The translations under genes and the position numbers were made by a program. A stretch of DNA of 64,000 bases from contig CM061063.1 in the NCBI GenBank assembly GCA_030762895.1, forward strand, positions 105,484,210-105,548,209, given 5' to 3'. The stretch is from Sophora flavescens. Its lineage: Eukaryota > Streptophyta > Magnoliopsida > Fabales > Fabaceae. Positions 33,421-44,833 of this stretch are shown here, piece after piece. The notes beneath the pieces are model-generated. The model searched no databases. It was not told the origin of the DNA and worked only from the letters and a program-made list of their open reading frames with translations. Numbering within the stretch: position 1 is the first letter of the stretch; each line of letters opens with the position of its first letter.

Positions 33421-33688
33421 GGCATTTGAACATGTATATGACTATTATACGAGTGTGAAAAAGGTTTTTCCCCAAACTGTCCCACTTGGACAATTCAAGA
33501 TTCAATGCAATGAGCATGCGTACCTTGTACTCATTAATATTGAATCTCAGACGGTAAACTAAGACTTTCGTAAATAATTAACTCTAACAAAAAATAAAAT
33601 CATTAACCTATAAATATTGTAAAATAGTTGAGCTTATATATATTGCAGCGTATTTCAATACGAACTAAGATAAAATATTGTAGCAGAC
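33421..33688. other. AT-rich, probably intron or spacer of the CACTA element
   Basis: No frame or motif. Confidence 0.35.
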
Positions 33689-34070
33689 ATCCTATTGAGC
33701 TCCACTCTCCACTAACAAGTAATACATAATTGTCAAACACGTGGATAAATTCTAAATTATCAGCACACAACTAGCATCCTGCCTTTCAGACAGGATCACA
33801 TCCTATTGAGCTCCACTCTCCACTAACAAACAACACATAATTGTAAACACATGCATAAACGATAAATTATCAGCACACAACCAACATCCTGCCTTTCGGA
33901 TAGGATCAAATCTTATTGAGCTCCGCTCTCAATTAACAAACAACATATAACTGGCAAACACATGCATGAACTATAAATTATCAGCACACAACCAACATCC
34001 AGCCTTTTGAACAAGATCACATCCTATTGAACTCAACTCTCCACTAACAAACAACACAATAATTCATATA
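33689..34070. repeat. tandem repeat, 111-bp period, 3.4 copies
   Basis: Units starting ATCCTATTGAGCTCCACTCT at 33689, 33800, 33910 and 34021, with 5-10 percent-like visible divergence between copies; inside the CACTA-like element. Confidence 0.9.
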
Positions 34071-34920
34071 ACAAATTACAATCACCACACAATCAGAACC
34101 TATTAGACAATGCAGAAGCTTAAAAGAGAGTATTGAGAGAACTTACCTGAGTGACAAAACACAAAACCAAGTAAGGATAAGAGGAGGAGCCGGAGACAAC
34201 AAAGAGCATAAACTGAAAAATAATAAAGACAATATGAAAGCAAATTAATATCCTTAGAGTCAACTTAATTGTATTCAAGTTAGTAATATAAAAGTTAGAA
34301 AAATTGCCATTTGGAGCGGTTGATTACCTAGGGAGATAGAGTGGGGACGATGGGACTCGGGTTCAACTCAAGAGAAATAAAACAAGGACCTATTATGCAT
34401 AAATAAAATTAATCTTGTCAAATACTAACATTTAAGAAACTAACATTTAAGACTCTCATATAATGTCACTTTGCAACTAATTCAATATACTCATGCAAAA
34501 AAACAACAAAGATAACATAAAGTAATTTTGTCCAACAATGCACTAGTGAATAAAAGGATTCTCAAGTGATCCCCAAGCAACAAAACCACCAATACACAAG
34601 AACAAAATGCAGTATCAATCAGTAACAAAAATTAACAAAAGCATCCACACCATATTTGAGATAAATAGTAACAAAAACACATGTATAGATTCATAGAAAT
34701 TCAGAAAACCAAACCAGAATTTTTATCTCAATCTCCTAGAACACTACGGCTTCAGCTCACATAACAGCAACATTGCTTATCCAACTCAGAAAGTTACAAT
34801 AGAAAAAAATTTCCCAAATTACAGAGTGTATTTGAATGAAAACAAGAAGAATAGAAATAAAATTTTATGCCAAACTTTCATCACCCAATTACAGGAAATA
34901 AAAGGAAACCCTAAAAAGTG
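34071..34920. other. AT-rich interior of CACTA-like element
   Basis: No supported gene or repeat. Confidence 0.35.
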
Positions 34921-35279
34921 CACGATGGAAGAAATTTTGTGCAAACTCACCGGAGGAGGAGGAAGAGGAAGGTGTTGCAGTGGTGGTGGTGGTGGTGGTC
35001 TCGATGCTGCAATGGTGGTCGTGTTGTGGGTGGTGGCTCGGCGCTGCAGGGAGGAGGAAGAGAGAATGAGAGACAGAGAAAGAGAAAGATAAAATGAGAG
35101 ATAAGGAAGAGGAGAAGCTTACCAGAGTGGTGGTCGGAAAAGTACGAGACGAACGGAGGAGGAGGCGTTGCACTGGTGGTGGTGGTGGCACGGCCGGAAT
35201 AGGGAGGTGGGAGGAGCAGAGAGAGGAAATGAGAGAAATGGGGAAGAAAGTGGAGGGGCTTGCGATTTAGGGATTTAAA
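34921..35279. repeat. GA/GGT-rich low-complexity block of CACTA-like element
   Basis: Two (GGT)n stretches (34978-35000 and 35174-35189) with repeated GAGAGAATGAGAGA-type runs give Thr-, His- and Pro-rich antisense frames. Such blocks are common next to CACTA subterminal repeats, and I treat them as non-coding or leader sequence. Confidence 0.5.
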
Positions 35280-35672
35280 AGTCAACGACCGATCATTTTT
35301 GTCACTAATCGGTAGTTATACCCTTCAACTAAAATTCGGTCGTTAATTTCGGTCGTCAAAACGCTCTATAACAATTTCATTAAGCACGTCTTAGCGACCA
35401 AATTTCAATTCAGTCGCTATCCAGATCCAAAATCTCCGTTGTAGGTAATTTGGTCGTCATTTCGGTCGCTAAAATAGTCAAAAACATTGACTTTAAAATT
35501 TATTGGCTTAGCGACCGATTTAACGACCGAAGTGTTTGCAACCACTGAAATCAATCGCTAAATGTGTAAATCAGTAAATGTAACTTGATCAGGAATCTGA
35601 TGTTTTGGTCGCCATTGACGACCGACGTCATCGATCGATGAATTTCGGCTGCTATTTTGTAATGATGGACCA
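35280..35672. repeat. CACTA-type subterminal repeats and terminus, right end
   Basis: At least eight copies of GCGACCGA or its complement TCGGTCGC in both orientations over 380 bp, ending in a terminus-like CATTACAAAATAGCAGCC (minus). CACTA subterminal repeats bind the transposase. Confidence 0.6.
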
Positions 35673-36589
35673 AGAGGGGTTTAGAGCTGGGTTTGGACCA
35701 ATCCTTCATGGAATTGGACCCCGCCCAATCCGGGCAGGAATAAGTATTAAGGACAAAAGGCAAAGTTAAAAATTTTGACGAATAGTTGTGAAAATACGCA
35801 ACAAATTTAGTTTGTAAAGAATTGAGGAATGCTATTTAGTTCAAATGAGTGAGGTATGAAAGTTTATGAAATTGGAATTGACGTTTGGATTGTTTGATGA
35901 CAACAAGCATTTGATGGCTAGCAGCCAAGAGAATTTGTGTTATACTCTTAATCAATTTGTATGTCTTCGTTAGTACGTTTAAGCTTTTTTTATTTTTTAT
36001 CAAGAAATAATATTAAATATACATTCATCAACAACTAATCAATAATTTTTATTTATTCATATAAAATTTCGTAAAAATAAAAGTTATGTGCTGCTTATCC
36101 TGTCTCATATATCAATTCATCCCGCGTAAAACTTTTTCCAATGTTATTCAATCAAAACAATTAAGGAAATCTTTATTTGCTATTAATTCTTGATGGAGTA
36201 ACTCTATAAGATATTTAGGTTTAAATTCTTATAAAAATATTTCTTAAATTCAAATACAGTTGCTATATTTTTAATTGGTGTTTGTCATAAAGTTATTTCC
36301 ATTAAATGCACTTCCCTTCTTTATTTTCTTACTCTCAAAATCATCATTTCAGATTACATAGCTTTAATAAAATATTAATAATATACTAATAATAATGTAT
36401 TAAAATTAGAGTTTAATTGCTATAAAGTAAAGTCATTGTCAACCAATTATCAATCATGGTACGGATATGGATGGATGACTTTTAAGTTAATTATGGATGT
36501 TTGTATAAAAATGTTTTACACTATTAGTGTATAACAATTAAACTCCTAAAATTAAACTCAAAAAATATTTTTTATTTGTTATAAATAGA
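35673..36589. other. AT-rich intergenic sequence
   Basis: No gene, repeat or motif seen that I can support. Confidence 0.4.
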
Positions 36590-36799
36590 AAGAAAATGGG
36601 GAGAGGAAGACAATAGAAATATGAACTCATAGGCTAGTTTTTCATACAATGACAGACCTAATATTCCTATTCGTAGTTGATTCTTAATTCTGAACCAAAC
36701 CAAGAAATAAATAAATGGATAAATATAAAGATATTATAAGATAATATCATATATCCTAATTTAGGATAGTCATCCATCACACATTAATATATGGATATT
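36590..36799 (+). repeat. dispersed repeat, copy 1
   Basis: Shares GAGAGGAAGACAATAGAAATATGAA and, further on, AGATAATATCATAT-n-TCCTAATTTAGGATA and CACACATTAATATATGGATATT with 50525-50815. Copy 2 carries about 80 extra bases in the middle. Confidence 0.8.
36795..36799. repeat. target site duplication ATATT (left) of solo LTR
   Basis: Matches 38381-38385. Confidence 0.8.
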
Positions 36800-38380
36800 T
36801 GTTGTGACCTCATAAGTCTGGAACACATTCAATGGGTAAGTTCTCTAAGTTTTGATGATTATAAATAGATTAAGTATGGTATTATTGAACCATATGAAAT
36901 TACTGATAAGTCTGTTAAGTGTGCAGGATATACTTAAGGTTACTCGTCTAAAATATGACTCATCTAAATCTCAGTACAACATAGTTTTTAGACTCGTCTA
37001 AAAACCACCCGTTTGAAAAATAGTCAACTCAGACATAGACCAAGTCAACTTTCAATCAAGGTTCTGATCTAGTTGATGGCGTGGCAAGAATCATAAAGTC
37101 TGAAGAAGCTTCAGTGAATCACCCGTCTAAAAATGACTTGATCACCCATCTAAGTTTTGGCTCACATCACCCGTCTAATTTTGGAATGCACTGCACTCGT
37201 CTAGTTTTCAAACACTGCTACACTAGTTAAAGTGTCAGACTGTCAGAAGGAAATCCAAGTCAACCTTATTTGAAAAAGATGTCTTCCTTAAGGATCTCGA
37301 AGACCTCTAGACAATAGCACCAAGGACAAAGAATAAAGAATTCATTCTATCAAGTGTTTAAGGAATAAACACGCAACCTCTGCACCAAGTCAGCAGCTTT
37401 TAGCTGTTTTAGTACAAAGTAAAAGTGTTTTTCCAGAAAGTGAACCGAGTGTTGCACTGAGAGAGGAAAGTTCTCTGCTGCAAGTACAAGAAGTCTGCTA
37501 CTGCAACTTTGAAACAACAATTGCTCAGAAACAAAGTGTACTCTTGGTCTCATATGTCAAAGTCCAACGTCCCTAAACATTTAATGTTTATACAGAACGA
37601 CTCTTTGGCATTAATGACGTCCCAGAAGCTCAAATCAAAGGAGCACACTTTCTGAAGCTGTGCCTAACGGATCAAATTGATTGAGGTCCTTATATAGACC
37701 AAACCATGAAGATGAAGACAAGAAGTAGAACAACATTAAGAGCTTTGCGCAAATACTCAAGAAGCATTTACCCTCTTCATTTACTTCTTCATTATTTCAT
37801 TGAATAACTCTTCAATCATTTGATATTAATTCGCACTCTTGCATACCTTCATATTTATTTCACTCTTTGAGTGTTATCTGAAAGATTCGCAAGTTGTATT
37901 AATTACACAAAACCTCTACTCCTTACTGTGTTGAGCCTGATGAAGATGCTAGGTGAGAATAGAGTACTTGTTTGAGTGTTGAGCCTGGAGGGGTTATGTG
38001 TGTAAAGAATACTTGTACTGTAATCTGATCAGTTATAGTGGAAACTTGGTGCTGTCAAGAACTGGACGTAGCCCTGTGGATTTTAAGGTGAACCAGTATA
38101 AAACTCTTGAGTGATATTCCTCTTCCCTTATCTCTTTAATTTATTTAAGAGTTATTTATTTAAGCTTTTAACTTGGGGAGTTAATATTGTGAATATCAAA
38201 ACTCTGTTTTAACCTTCTTTATGTGCGCGTGTGTTCTATCTTAAAATTAGACGAGTCACTCGTCTAATTTTCTATAGCTTTATTTTTGCTTGTTGTGCCT
38301 GCGAAAATAATTTTCAGAGTTTCCTAAAAAGTTGGTAAACACAATTCAACCCCCTTCTTGTGTTAACTTTGGTTATTTCA
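36800..38380 (+). repeat. solo LTR, Sirevirus-like, plus strand
   Basis: 1581 bp from TGTTGTGACC to TTATTTCA, with ATATT on both sides. It has Sirevirus LTR features in order: CTAAGTTTTGATGA block, U3 repeats with ACTCGTCTAAAA units, GAGCCTG...GCTAGGTG units in R, and a U5 end CAATTCAACCCCCTTCTTGTG. No internal region is present, so it is a solo LTR left by LTR-LTR recombination. Confidence 0.85.
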
Positions 38381-39920
38381 ATATTTACAATGCTTCCCCT
38401 CAGAAGTGTCTTTATGTAGCCACCTTTAATTTGTGCAATACATGCGACATTATCTTCATGTAATGTTGTGGGCTTGTCATCTTCTTTCATTAATCTACAT
38501 GCTCCTCTAATGTACTTGGTCATAGTTCTTAGCCATATGTACTCACGGCTTGCTTCATGAATAGCTAATATCTCTGAATGATTTGATGAGGTAGTCATAA
38601 TTGTTTGCTTCACAGATCATCATGAGATAGCAGTTTTTCCACATGTGAAGACATAACTTGTTTGTCGTTGGGCTTTATGAGGATCGGGAAGATATACATC
38701 ATCAACATATCCTACCAATTCTGATTTTACTCAATTTGGATAAAACAAACCCATTTAGATGTACCATGGAGATAACGAAGAACTTGTTTGACTCTCGTGC
38801 AATGTATTCGGATTGGTACTGAACTAAATCTTGCTAATAAGTTCACTACAAATGCTATATTTGATCTAATATTATTTTCAAGATACAAAAGTACTTCAAT
38901 GCCACTAAGATTTTGTACTTCAGGACCCAAAGTTTCTTCATCATCTTCTCGTGGATTAAAAGAATCCATTTTCACATCAAATGAACTAACAACCATTGAA
39001 TAATTTATTGGATAAACTATATCCATACAATAAATTCAATATAATAAGATTGATGAACAAAAATCCCACTTGTTAAATGTTGAACTTAAAAATCAAGACA
39101 AAATTCTGTCTTTCCAAGATCCTTATTTGAAACTTACTCTTTAAGTACTTTGTAATTTTTGGTATCTCTTCACGAGTCCTTTTATATTTAAATCATCAAC
39201 ATAAATTATAATTACAAATCCATATTTCATTTTCTTGACAAAGGCAAGCAGGAATATTCTCATACGTGTCTTTCAATGAATATTCGTTCAAACGAGTGTA
39301 CCACACACGTCTTGATTGTTTTAATCTATACAATGATCTTTACAATTTATCAGACTACATTTGTCAAGGTTTTGAATTGCATGCTTCTGGCATCTTAAAA
39401 TCCTTAAAGGATTTTCAAATATATGTCATTATCAAATGACTATACAAGTAGGTTGTCATTACATGTGTCGAGTCCTTCAGAGACTGTCAGGTGTCTGGAC
39501 TACTAGTCGAAATGCTTTATGTTTGACTAAAAATCTAGCTCGACTTGTATCATTCCTTTCCATTTTGGCATATCAATTTAATGTCGACATTTTCTCTACA
39601 ATTTGAGCTTCCTATGCTCATTATCATTAATAATTTCATAAGCAATTTCTATTGCATATGCAAATATATTATCAACAACAATATATAGTCCCCTCATATT
39701 TCCATATTTTAACGAGATCTCATAATTTACTGGTACCAGAATCACTTCTAAGGTTGTTTCCCTTGAAATATGGGGTTGTTGATTTATATAACTTTTGACA
39801 TCTTCTAGAGTCTCAATGACCTCTTTTGGAGTATCATATTAAAATTTTATTTTCTCTTTAAGGAACGATATTCTTTGCATCAATAGGTCTACAACGGTTG
39901 TGGCGTACTTTAGATTCATG
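38381..39920 (-). pseudogene. decayed Ty1/copia pol (RT and RNase H)
   Basis: 38390-38613 encodes an RNase H end (SSNHSEILAIHEASREYIWL, LHEDNVACIAQIKGGYIK). 38727-39026 encodes the RT C-terminus (NNIRSNIAFVVNLLARFSS, VKQVLRYLHGTSK). A degenerate YVDD box lies near 39195 and a distorted RT N-terminal region (WPKWK-like, IAYEIINDNEH) at about 39560-39680. Many stops. It is a different, older copia lineage than the Sireviruses. Confidence 0.8.
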
Positions 39921-41913
39921 AGTCATGTACCATACTCACAGATTGTCCTGTTGGGACAATTAACCATGCAATAATATTTGCAATTGGTACATACAACTTA
40001 GTGACCTTCTGGATTTATGACAATTGAACTTAGATGGCAAAGACAATCATGCCAAATTACAAAATATATCTTTGAAACTTAGTAGATTTCTTCGGGATCT
40101 ACTAGAATACACCACATCAAAATTATAATTATGATCAACTTAGGAACTAATATGGGATCTTTCAAAGCATTTAATTACTTTTGCAAATGTCTGGTTGCAA
40201 ATTGAAAATAAGAAAACATGTGATCATCTAACTTCTGGCCTTAATCATATTGCATTAAAAAATGCATAACATATGAAAACTCATTATATTACAGAATCTT
40301 CTGGTCCTTCAATGACATCAATATGAATCATCAATATTGACTTAAGATAGCGTAATTGACCATATGACAAATAACAAAATTATTTAGACTAGTAAACTTC
40401 TGGTTTATAACAACAATATAATTAACTTTGATTTTCAGGTGCATAACAAACTTCTAGTTTACATTAGCATGTGTTTCAATCGCACTCATACATCAGAATT
40501 TATAATTGATATAATCATTAAAACTCTAAGAAACAAATATATTTTCTTCAATCAATAAAACATTAAGAATATAAATCGAAAAAATTAACATTAAATAGTA
40601 GAAGAAGGAAAAAAAATTCAGAACACATGCACTTGTATTATGTAAACTTTATTGTTATCAACCTCCAATGCATAAATCAGATTGTCAGGCTGCTTATTAA
40701 GTCTAATAGAATCTTGTTTTTAAGGTAGTGGTTCATCTCCGTGCAACAATCGTTCTATTTTCTCTAACAACCATTTTCTATAAAAAAAAAAACTTAACTT
40801 CAAAAAGGTTAACAAAAAGAGATATATCCAAATGTAAATTATTTATAAGATCATGATAAAAATGAATAATTTTCATAAGAAAAATTTGAACGTTAATCAT
40901 ATTCGTAAAAGAAAATATGTTATTTCATAATAATTATATTATTTTAATATCTAATAACCTTTTCGAAGCATTAATGCTTCTTTATCAATAAGCATTGCTA
41001 AAACAAATATACAAACTTTAAAACGTTATTAATCAAAAAAATGCTTAGAAGGGACGTCCAAGCACCATGGCATTCAAGCAGGAGAAAAATAAAATTCCAA
41101 AATAACTAATGTATCACTGAAGCATAACTTATCATTAGGATTTGGCATATAAAAATAATCTTTATCTTGATTGAAAAATCGATCCAACAAAAATATTGAC
41201 ATACGACAAGTATAATCGAGGTCTTTTCATATATGTTAAAAACATTAAGATAATTTTACTATTTTCAATATTTTTTTTTCAATGTTGTCTCATTCATATG
41301 ATATATTGTCATATGAAGATCTAAAACCGTCACGGCACGGTAAGGATAATAATATCTACCACATCAATGACTATAAACACGACTTTTGTCGTACACAAAA
41401 TTATAATACATAACATTCACTTGTGGGAATGATATTCAATCAATTTGGTTATCTTCCTCATATTTGCTCCTTTAGGAGCAGGCATATATTATTTTCTATC
41501 ACTCTAATTTGTTTTCAAAATATAGTAAGATCAAATGATCTTTTAAATTTCAATGATTCAAAGATCTGGTTTTTCAGAAGTATACCACAAATCTCCATGT
41601 CAAAAAAAAAAATCATTTGCTTTGTACAATCCTTCCGGCATACTTGATTAATAGATTTTCCGTGATTTATATCATAGCCAATAGCGAGAAGGAAAAAAAA
41701 ACGTACACAAGAAACGTGTACACATAGACATAGGAAACACGTACACATAGCCATAGCCACAGGAAATACTTACTGAAATTTATTAGCAATTTAGCAACTA
41801 AAAGAAAGACCCAAAACAAAAGTTTTTTTTTTTAAAAAAGAAAATGGAGGAGAGGCGTTAACTCATAGTCATAACTGTACGTGTAGGACTAGGAAGCCTC
41901 AAGTATTTTTTTT
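39921..41913. other. AT-rich sequence, possibly further decayed copia
   Basis: Some stretches to about 40440 may continue the copia remnant, but no domain is clear. After that I see only AT-rich DNA. Confidence 0.4.
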
Positions 41914-42501
41914 GAGTTTTGCTAATTTGACAAAGAATTTGTGATATCATATGCAATATCATGCTACAGTAGCATACTGTAGTACTATTGTAGTATCATT
42001 TTTTTTTAATTTTGACATTTTTAAAAAAATAAAAATTTGACTTCTAAAAAAAACATGAATTGAATTCACCAGATATTTGTACATGATTCATCGGATATTT
42101 GCACATACTTAACCAAAAAATTTATTTCTCAAAAAAACTCATTCACTAGATATTTACACATACTTAACCAAAAAGATAATGAACTGAATTCACCAGATAT
42201 TTATACCTGATTCACCATATATTTGCACATACTTAACCAAAAAATTTATTTCTCAAAAAAACCTATTCATCAGGTAATGAACTGAATTCATCAGATATTT
42301 ATACCCTGATTCACCATATATTTGCACATACTTAACCAAAAAAATTATCTCACCCATTCACCAGATAATAATGAACTGAATTCACCAGATATTTGTATCC
42401 GCTATAATGCCGCACAGGATAGTATAGCTACAGTATCACATAGTACAATACATACGATGTCAACGTAGATGTCTGAAAAACTTGTGTCAATTTAGCATTT
42501 C
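41914..42501. mobile_element. MITE with Mutator-like TIRs (copy 1)
   Basis: 588 bp. The left end GAGTTTTGCTAATTTGACAAAG and the right end (reverse complement) GAAATGCTAAATTGACACAAG are terminal inverted repeats. The flanks are T runs compatible with a 9-bp duplication. The right terminus is close to the left terminus of the large element at 42679. The interior is a tandem repeat. Confidence 0.7.
42055..42400. repeat. tandem repeat inside the MITE, about 115-bp unit
   Basis: Three degenerate units with ATGAACTGAATTCACCAGATATTT and ATATTTGCACATACTTAACCAAAAA blocks. Confidence 0.8.
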
Positions 42502-42669
42502 TTTTTTTTTTTTTATCCAAAGAAAAGGTTTTCATGGATGGATAAGTACAAGGTTTTGAAAATTAGCAAAAAGAACCTTCCTTTTTTCATTATTCCTAGT
42601 TGAAGAGTTACATATGTCAAGGAGAAAAAGATACACAGAGAAAAATCGTCACACAATCGGAGATACCTT

Positions 42670-42678
42670 TAAAAGATA
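42670..42678. repeat. 9-bp target duplication TAAAAGATA (left)
   Basis: Perfect match with 50464-50472; a 9-bp duplication is diagnostic of Mutator-like elements. Confidence 0.8.
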
Positions 42679-42757
42679 GAGTTTTGCTAAATTGACACAG
42701 ATTTTGGGACACCGTATTTGACACTTCTATAGTGCATACGGGTTGTGAATCGTTGGA

Positions 42758-42994
42758 TTATAATTCTTCCTGATCTATCCATTCATTTAGTTTTTCAATT
42801 ATAGTTTTTATTAAATCTATTTTTCTCTCGTATTCTTTACAATCACAATATTCACAATGATATTCCATGTGTTTATTACATGTATCAGTTGCTTCATCTT
42901 TTAATTCTTGTACTAAGTCTTTTACTTTATTCTGATTTGTTAAATCTATCATACTTAGATAGTGAACAAATTTTTCTATGTATAGAGTACTCAT
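42758..42994 (-). CDS. small caulimovirid ORF, 78 aa, unknown function
   Basis: First frame after the tRNA-Met primer site (21 nt from it). Charged, helical-looking, with a Cys/His cluster HMEYHCEYCDC. It ends exactly at the edge of the viral DNA. I recognise no family. Its position corresponds to small ORFs next to the primer site in some soymovirus-like genomes. Confidence 0.5.
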   Translation of the reverse strand: MSTLYIEKFVHYLSMIDLTNQNKVKDLVQELKDEATDTCNKHMEYHCEYCDCKEYERKIDLIKTIIEKLNEWIDQEEL

Positions 42995-43014
42995 TATTAA
43001 TTAGCTAGTACATA

Positions 43015-43026
43015 GCTCTGATACCA
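43015..43026 (-). other. primer binding site, tRNA-Met (virus)
   Basis: TGGTATCAGAGC on the minus strand, complementary to the 3' end of plant initiator tRNA-Met, the universal caulimovirid primer. It lies about 2.1 kb downstream of the predicted RNA start, beyond the movement-protein gene. Confidence 0.85.
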
Positions 43027-43086
43027 AATCGGTACCACCCTATCATTTTATTAATTTTTCTATTAATTCCCAGGTGGTGGTAGTAG

Positions 43087-43362
43087 TTAGGCATAATCTA
43101 GATGATTATTTTCATGCATTATTTGAGTTACAAGTAGTTCATATCCATAATCCATTATTTGATCATCTAATTTCATTATTTCTTCGATTAATAGTTTTCG
43201 TTCTTCCTCACAAAATATTAATTGTACTCTTTGCATTATTTGATTTAGATAAAGTTTTTCTTGCCAGTGTTGATGTTTTAATTTATTAATTATCATCTGC
43301 TTACAATCTATGGATATTTTCATAACTAAAACACTTAATATTTCTTGATCCATTTTAATCAT
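43087..43362 (-). CDS. small caulimovirid ORF, 91 aa, paralogue of the next
   Basis: Unknown function. Residues 6-30 (EILSVLVMKISIDCKQMII) match a block in the 93-aa ORF just upstream, so the two are tandem paralogues. Its start overlaps the stop of the 93-aa ORF by 8 nt, suggesting translation by reinitiation, which the viral transactivator supports in related viruses. Confidence 0.55.
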   Translation of the reverse strand: MIKMDQEILSVLVMKISIDCKQMIINKLKHQHWQEKLYLNQIMQRVQLIFCEEERKLLIEEIMKLDDQIMDYGYELLVTQIMHENNHLDYA

Positions 43363-43636
43363 CTAGTAAATCCCAATCTTCATATATATCAGATAATGAT
43401 AGTCTATCATATTCATATTCAAAAGCTAAGCCTATTGCTTCCATATAGTTCCATTCTATATCTAATGATATATTTGCAAGATAATAGTCTTCTTGTCTAT
43501 ACTGGGCTTTTATTTTTTCAATTATTAATTGTTTACAATCAATAGGTAAATCCATTACTAAGACACTCAAAATTTCATTTTCTGTTTGTTTATCAAATTC
43601 GGAATATATTTCCATTATTTTAATCAATATCTTCAA
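43355..43636 (-). CDS. small caulimovirid ORF, 93 aa, paralogue of 43087-43362
   Basis: Contains EILSVLVMDLPIDCKQLII at residues 21-39 and a Tyr/Asp-rich acidic end. Function unknown. Overlaps the 97-aa ORF by 17 nt and the 91-aa ORF by 8 nt. Confidence 0.55.
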   Translation of the reverse strand: MKILIKIMEIYSEFDKQTENEILSVLVMDLPIDCKQLIIEKIKAQYRQEDYYLANISLDIEWNYMEAIGLAFEYEYDRLSLSDIYEDWDLLDD

Positions 43637-43913
43637 ACAATGGTGCAGTTAATTTAAAATAACTAGTCGATGATTGTTTTGCTGAAATCATTTTTTCTAT
43701 TTCTTCTATCTTTTCTAATATTCGTCTTTTATGTTCTTCCCTTTTATTTCTTATATTATTGAGATCTTTCTCCTTTTCTATAATATAATTTTCTATTTGT
43801 TCTTCTTTATTTTTTATATAAGGGGTTATCAATTCCTTTATATTTCTTCTGTCTTGATTTATTTTATTCTGATATTGTTCATACATATCTCTTAATTCTA
43901 TTCCCTTATTCAT
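43620..43913 (-). CDS. caulimovirid ORF, 97 aa, coiled coil
   Basis: Starts inside the end of the movement-protein gene (ATGA-type overlap). Highly charged, predicted coiled coil over most of its length (IENYIIEKEKDLNNIRNKREEH). No family recognised. Position after MP is where CaMV has the aphid transmission factor, but no supporting motif is visible. Confidence 0.5.
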   Translation of the reverse strand: MNKGIELRDMYEQYQNKINQDRRNIKELITPYIKNKEEQIENYIIEKEKDLNNIRNKREEHKRRILEKIEEIEKMISAKQSSTSYFKLTAPLFEDID

Positions 43914-44833
43914 ATTCTATTTCTCGAATCTTGAGCTAAATCTCTAACTTGGTTTGATAGTTTATTTATATCTTCGTTTTTATTTTCTTCTGTTTCCGGG
44001 AAAGTAATTGGTTTAGGTGTTTGCCTAAAGCTTAGTGATTTCGGATTTCTTATAGAAATTCCTAATTCAGTTAAGTCATTTCTTTTTGGATAATAAATCT
44101 TTCCAATTTCTTCAAAAAGTCTAGGTATATCAATTCTATCATTATTTCTAAACGTAACACTATGGTGTGAATTTGTTAGTGCATAATTGACACAATAAGT
44201 AATTAAGAAAATCTTGTCTCCTGTTCTCATTAAATTGTTCCTTAAAAATCTATGTTCCATAGTTAATGATTGGTCTAATCTTTGAGTATCTAGGGGTATT
44301 CCAATATTTGGGTGTATTTCAAATTTTAATTTGACATAGGCTAAATTTCCTTCGATTACTCCTAATATTTTGTCCTTAGGATCTGTTATTCTATCATCCT
44401 TTAGAACTATTTCAATAGGTGAATCTATCCCTTCTTGAAAGGTTGCTTTAATTAAGACTTGGATTGCTCCTATATGAATGTAACCTATTTTCTTTCTATG
44501 TGATTCCTTTTTTAAATTCCTTTTTAACTCAATCAATTTTTTCTTGTTTAATAGTTGTATACATGTGTTTCCCTGAGTTTCAGATATATCTATTGGGGTT
44601 TCATTAATTATTTTTCCATAATATATTATATTTTCCTTCTGGTTGAATCGTTTCATTATACCTTCTAATTTCTTCATGTTTGCATCTTTAGATAAATTTA
44701 AGTCCTCTTTCTGAATTTTTTGAAAAAGTTTTGGATCTATTAAGATACTTCCTTCATAGTTACCATCTTCTTCAGTAATTTGTAAATGTTCTACATCAGT
44801 ATTATTAGTTATTTCCTTTTCTATTTCAGACAT
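43910..44833 (-). CDS. caulimovirid movement protein (30K superfamily), 307 aa
   Basis: First long frame after the promoter region, uninterrupted. The middle part has the 30K-type fold signature: HIGAIQVLIKATFQEGIDSP, then VIEGNLAYVKLKFEIHPN and, further on, FLITYCVNYALTNSHHS. In living viruses the protein opens plasmodesmata by forming tubules and binds virions through a C-terminal coiled coil; here the last residues (EDINKLSNQVRDLAQ) are consistent with that. The length is in the family range (about 300-330 aa). It has no visible break, but expression from the integrated copy is unknown. Confidence 0.85.
   Translation of the reverse strand: MSEIEKEITNNTDVEHLQITEEDGNYEGSILIDPKLFQKIQKEDLNLSKDANMKKLEGIMKRFNQKENIIYYGKIINETPIDISETQGNTCIQLLNKKKLIELKRNLKKESHRKKIGYIHIGAIQVLIKATFQEGIDSPIEIVLKDDRITDPKDKILGVIEGNLAYVKLKFEIHPNIGIPLDTQRLDQSLTMEHRFLRNNLMRTGDKIFLITYCVNYALTNSHHSVTFRNNDRIDIPRLFEEIGKIYYPKRNDLTELGISIRNPKSLSFRQTPKPITFPETEENKNEDINKLSNQVRDLAQDSRNRI

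Larger units (their letters stand above)
24061..35672 (-). mobile_element. decayed CACTA-like (En/Spm) element carrying nested Sireviruses
   Basis: Clusters of the GCGACCGA / TCGGTCGC motif, which plant CACTA elements carry as subterminal repeats, occur at 24061-24180 and 35280-35660. The right end resembles a CACTA terminus (minus strand CATTACAAAATAGCAGCC). Between them are two fragments of a transposase-like gene interrupted by Sirevirus DNA (24558-33177). I do not see an intact left TIR or a 3-bp target duplication, so the outer limits are approximate. Confidence 0.55.

Noticed and set aside
34826..35285. His/Thr/Pro-rich frames on both strands
   Set aside because: Low-complexity GGT and GA repeats inside the CACTA-like element; no domain and no conserved start.
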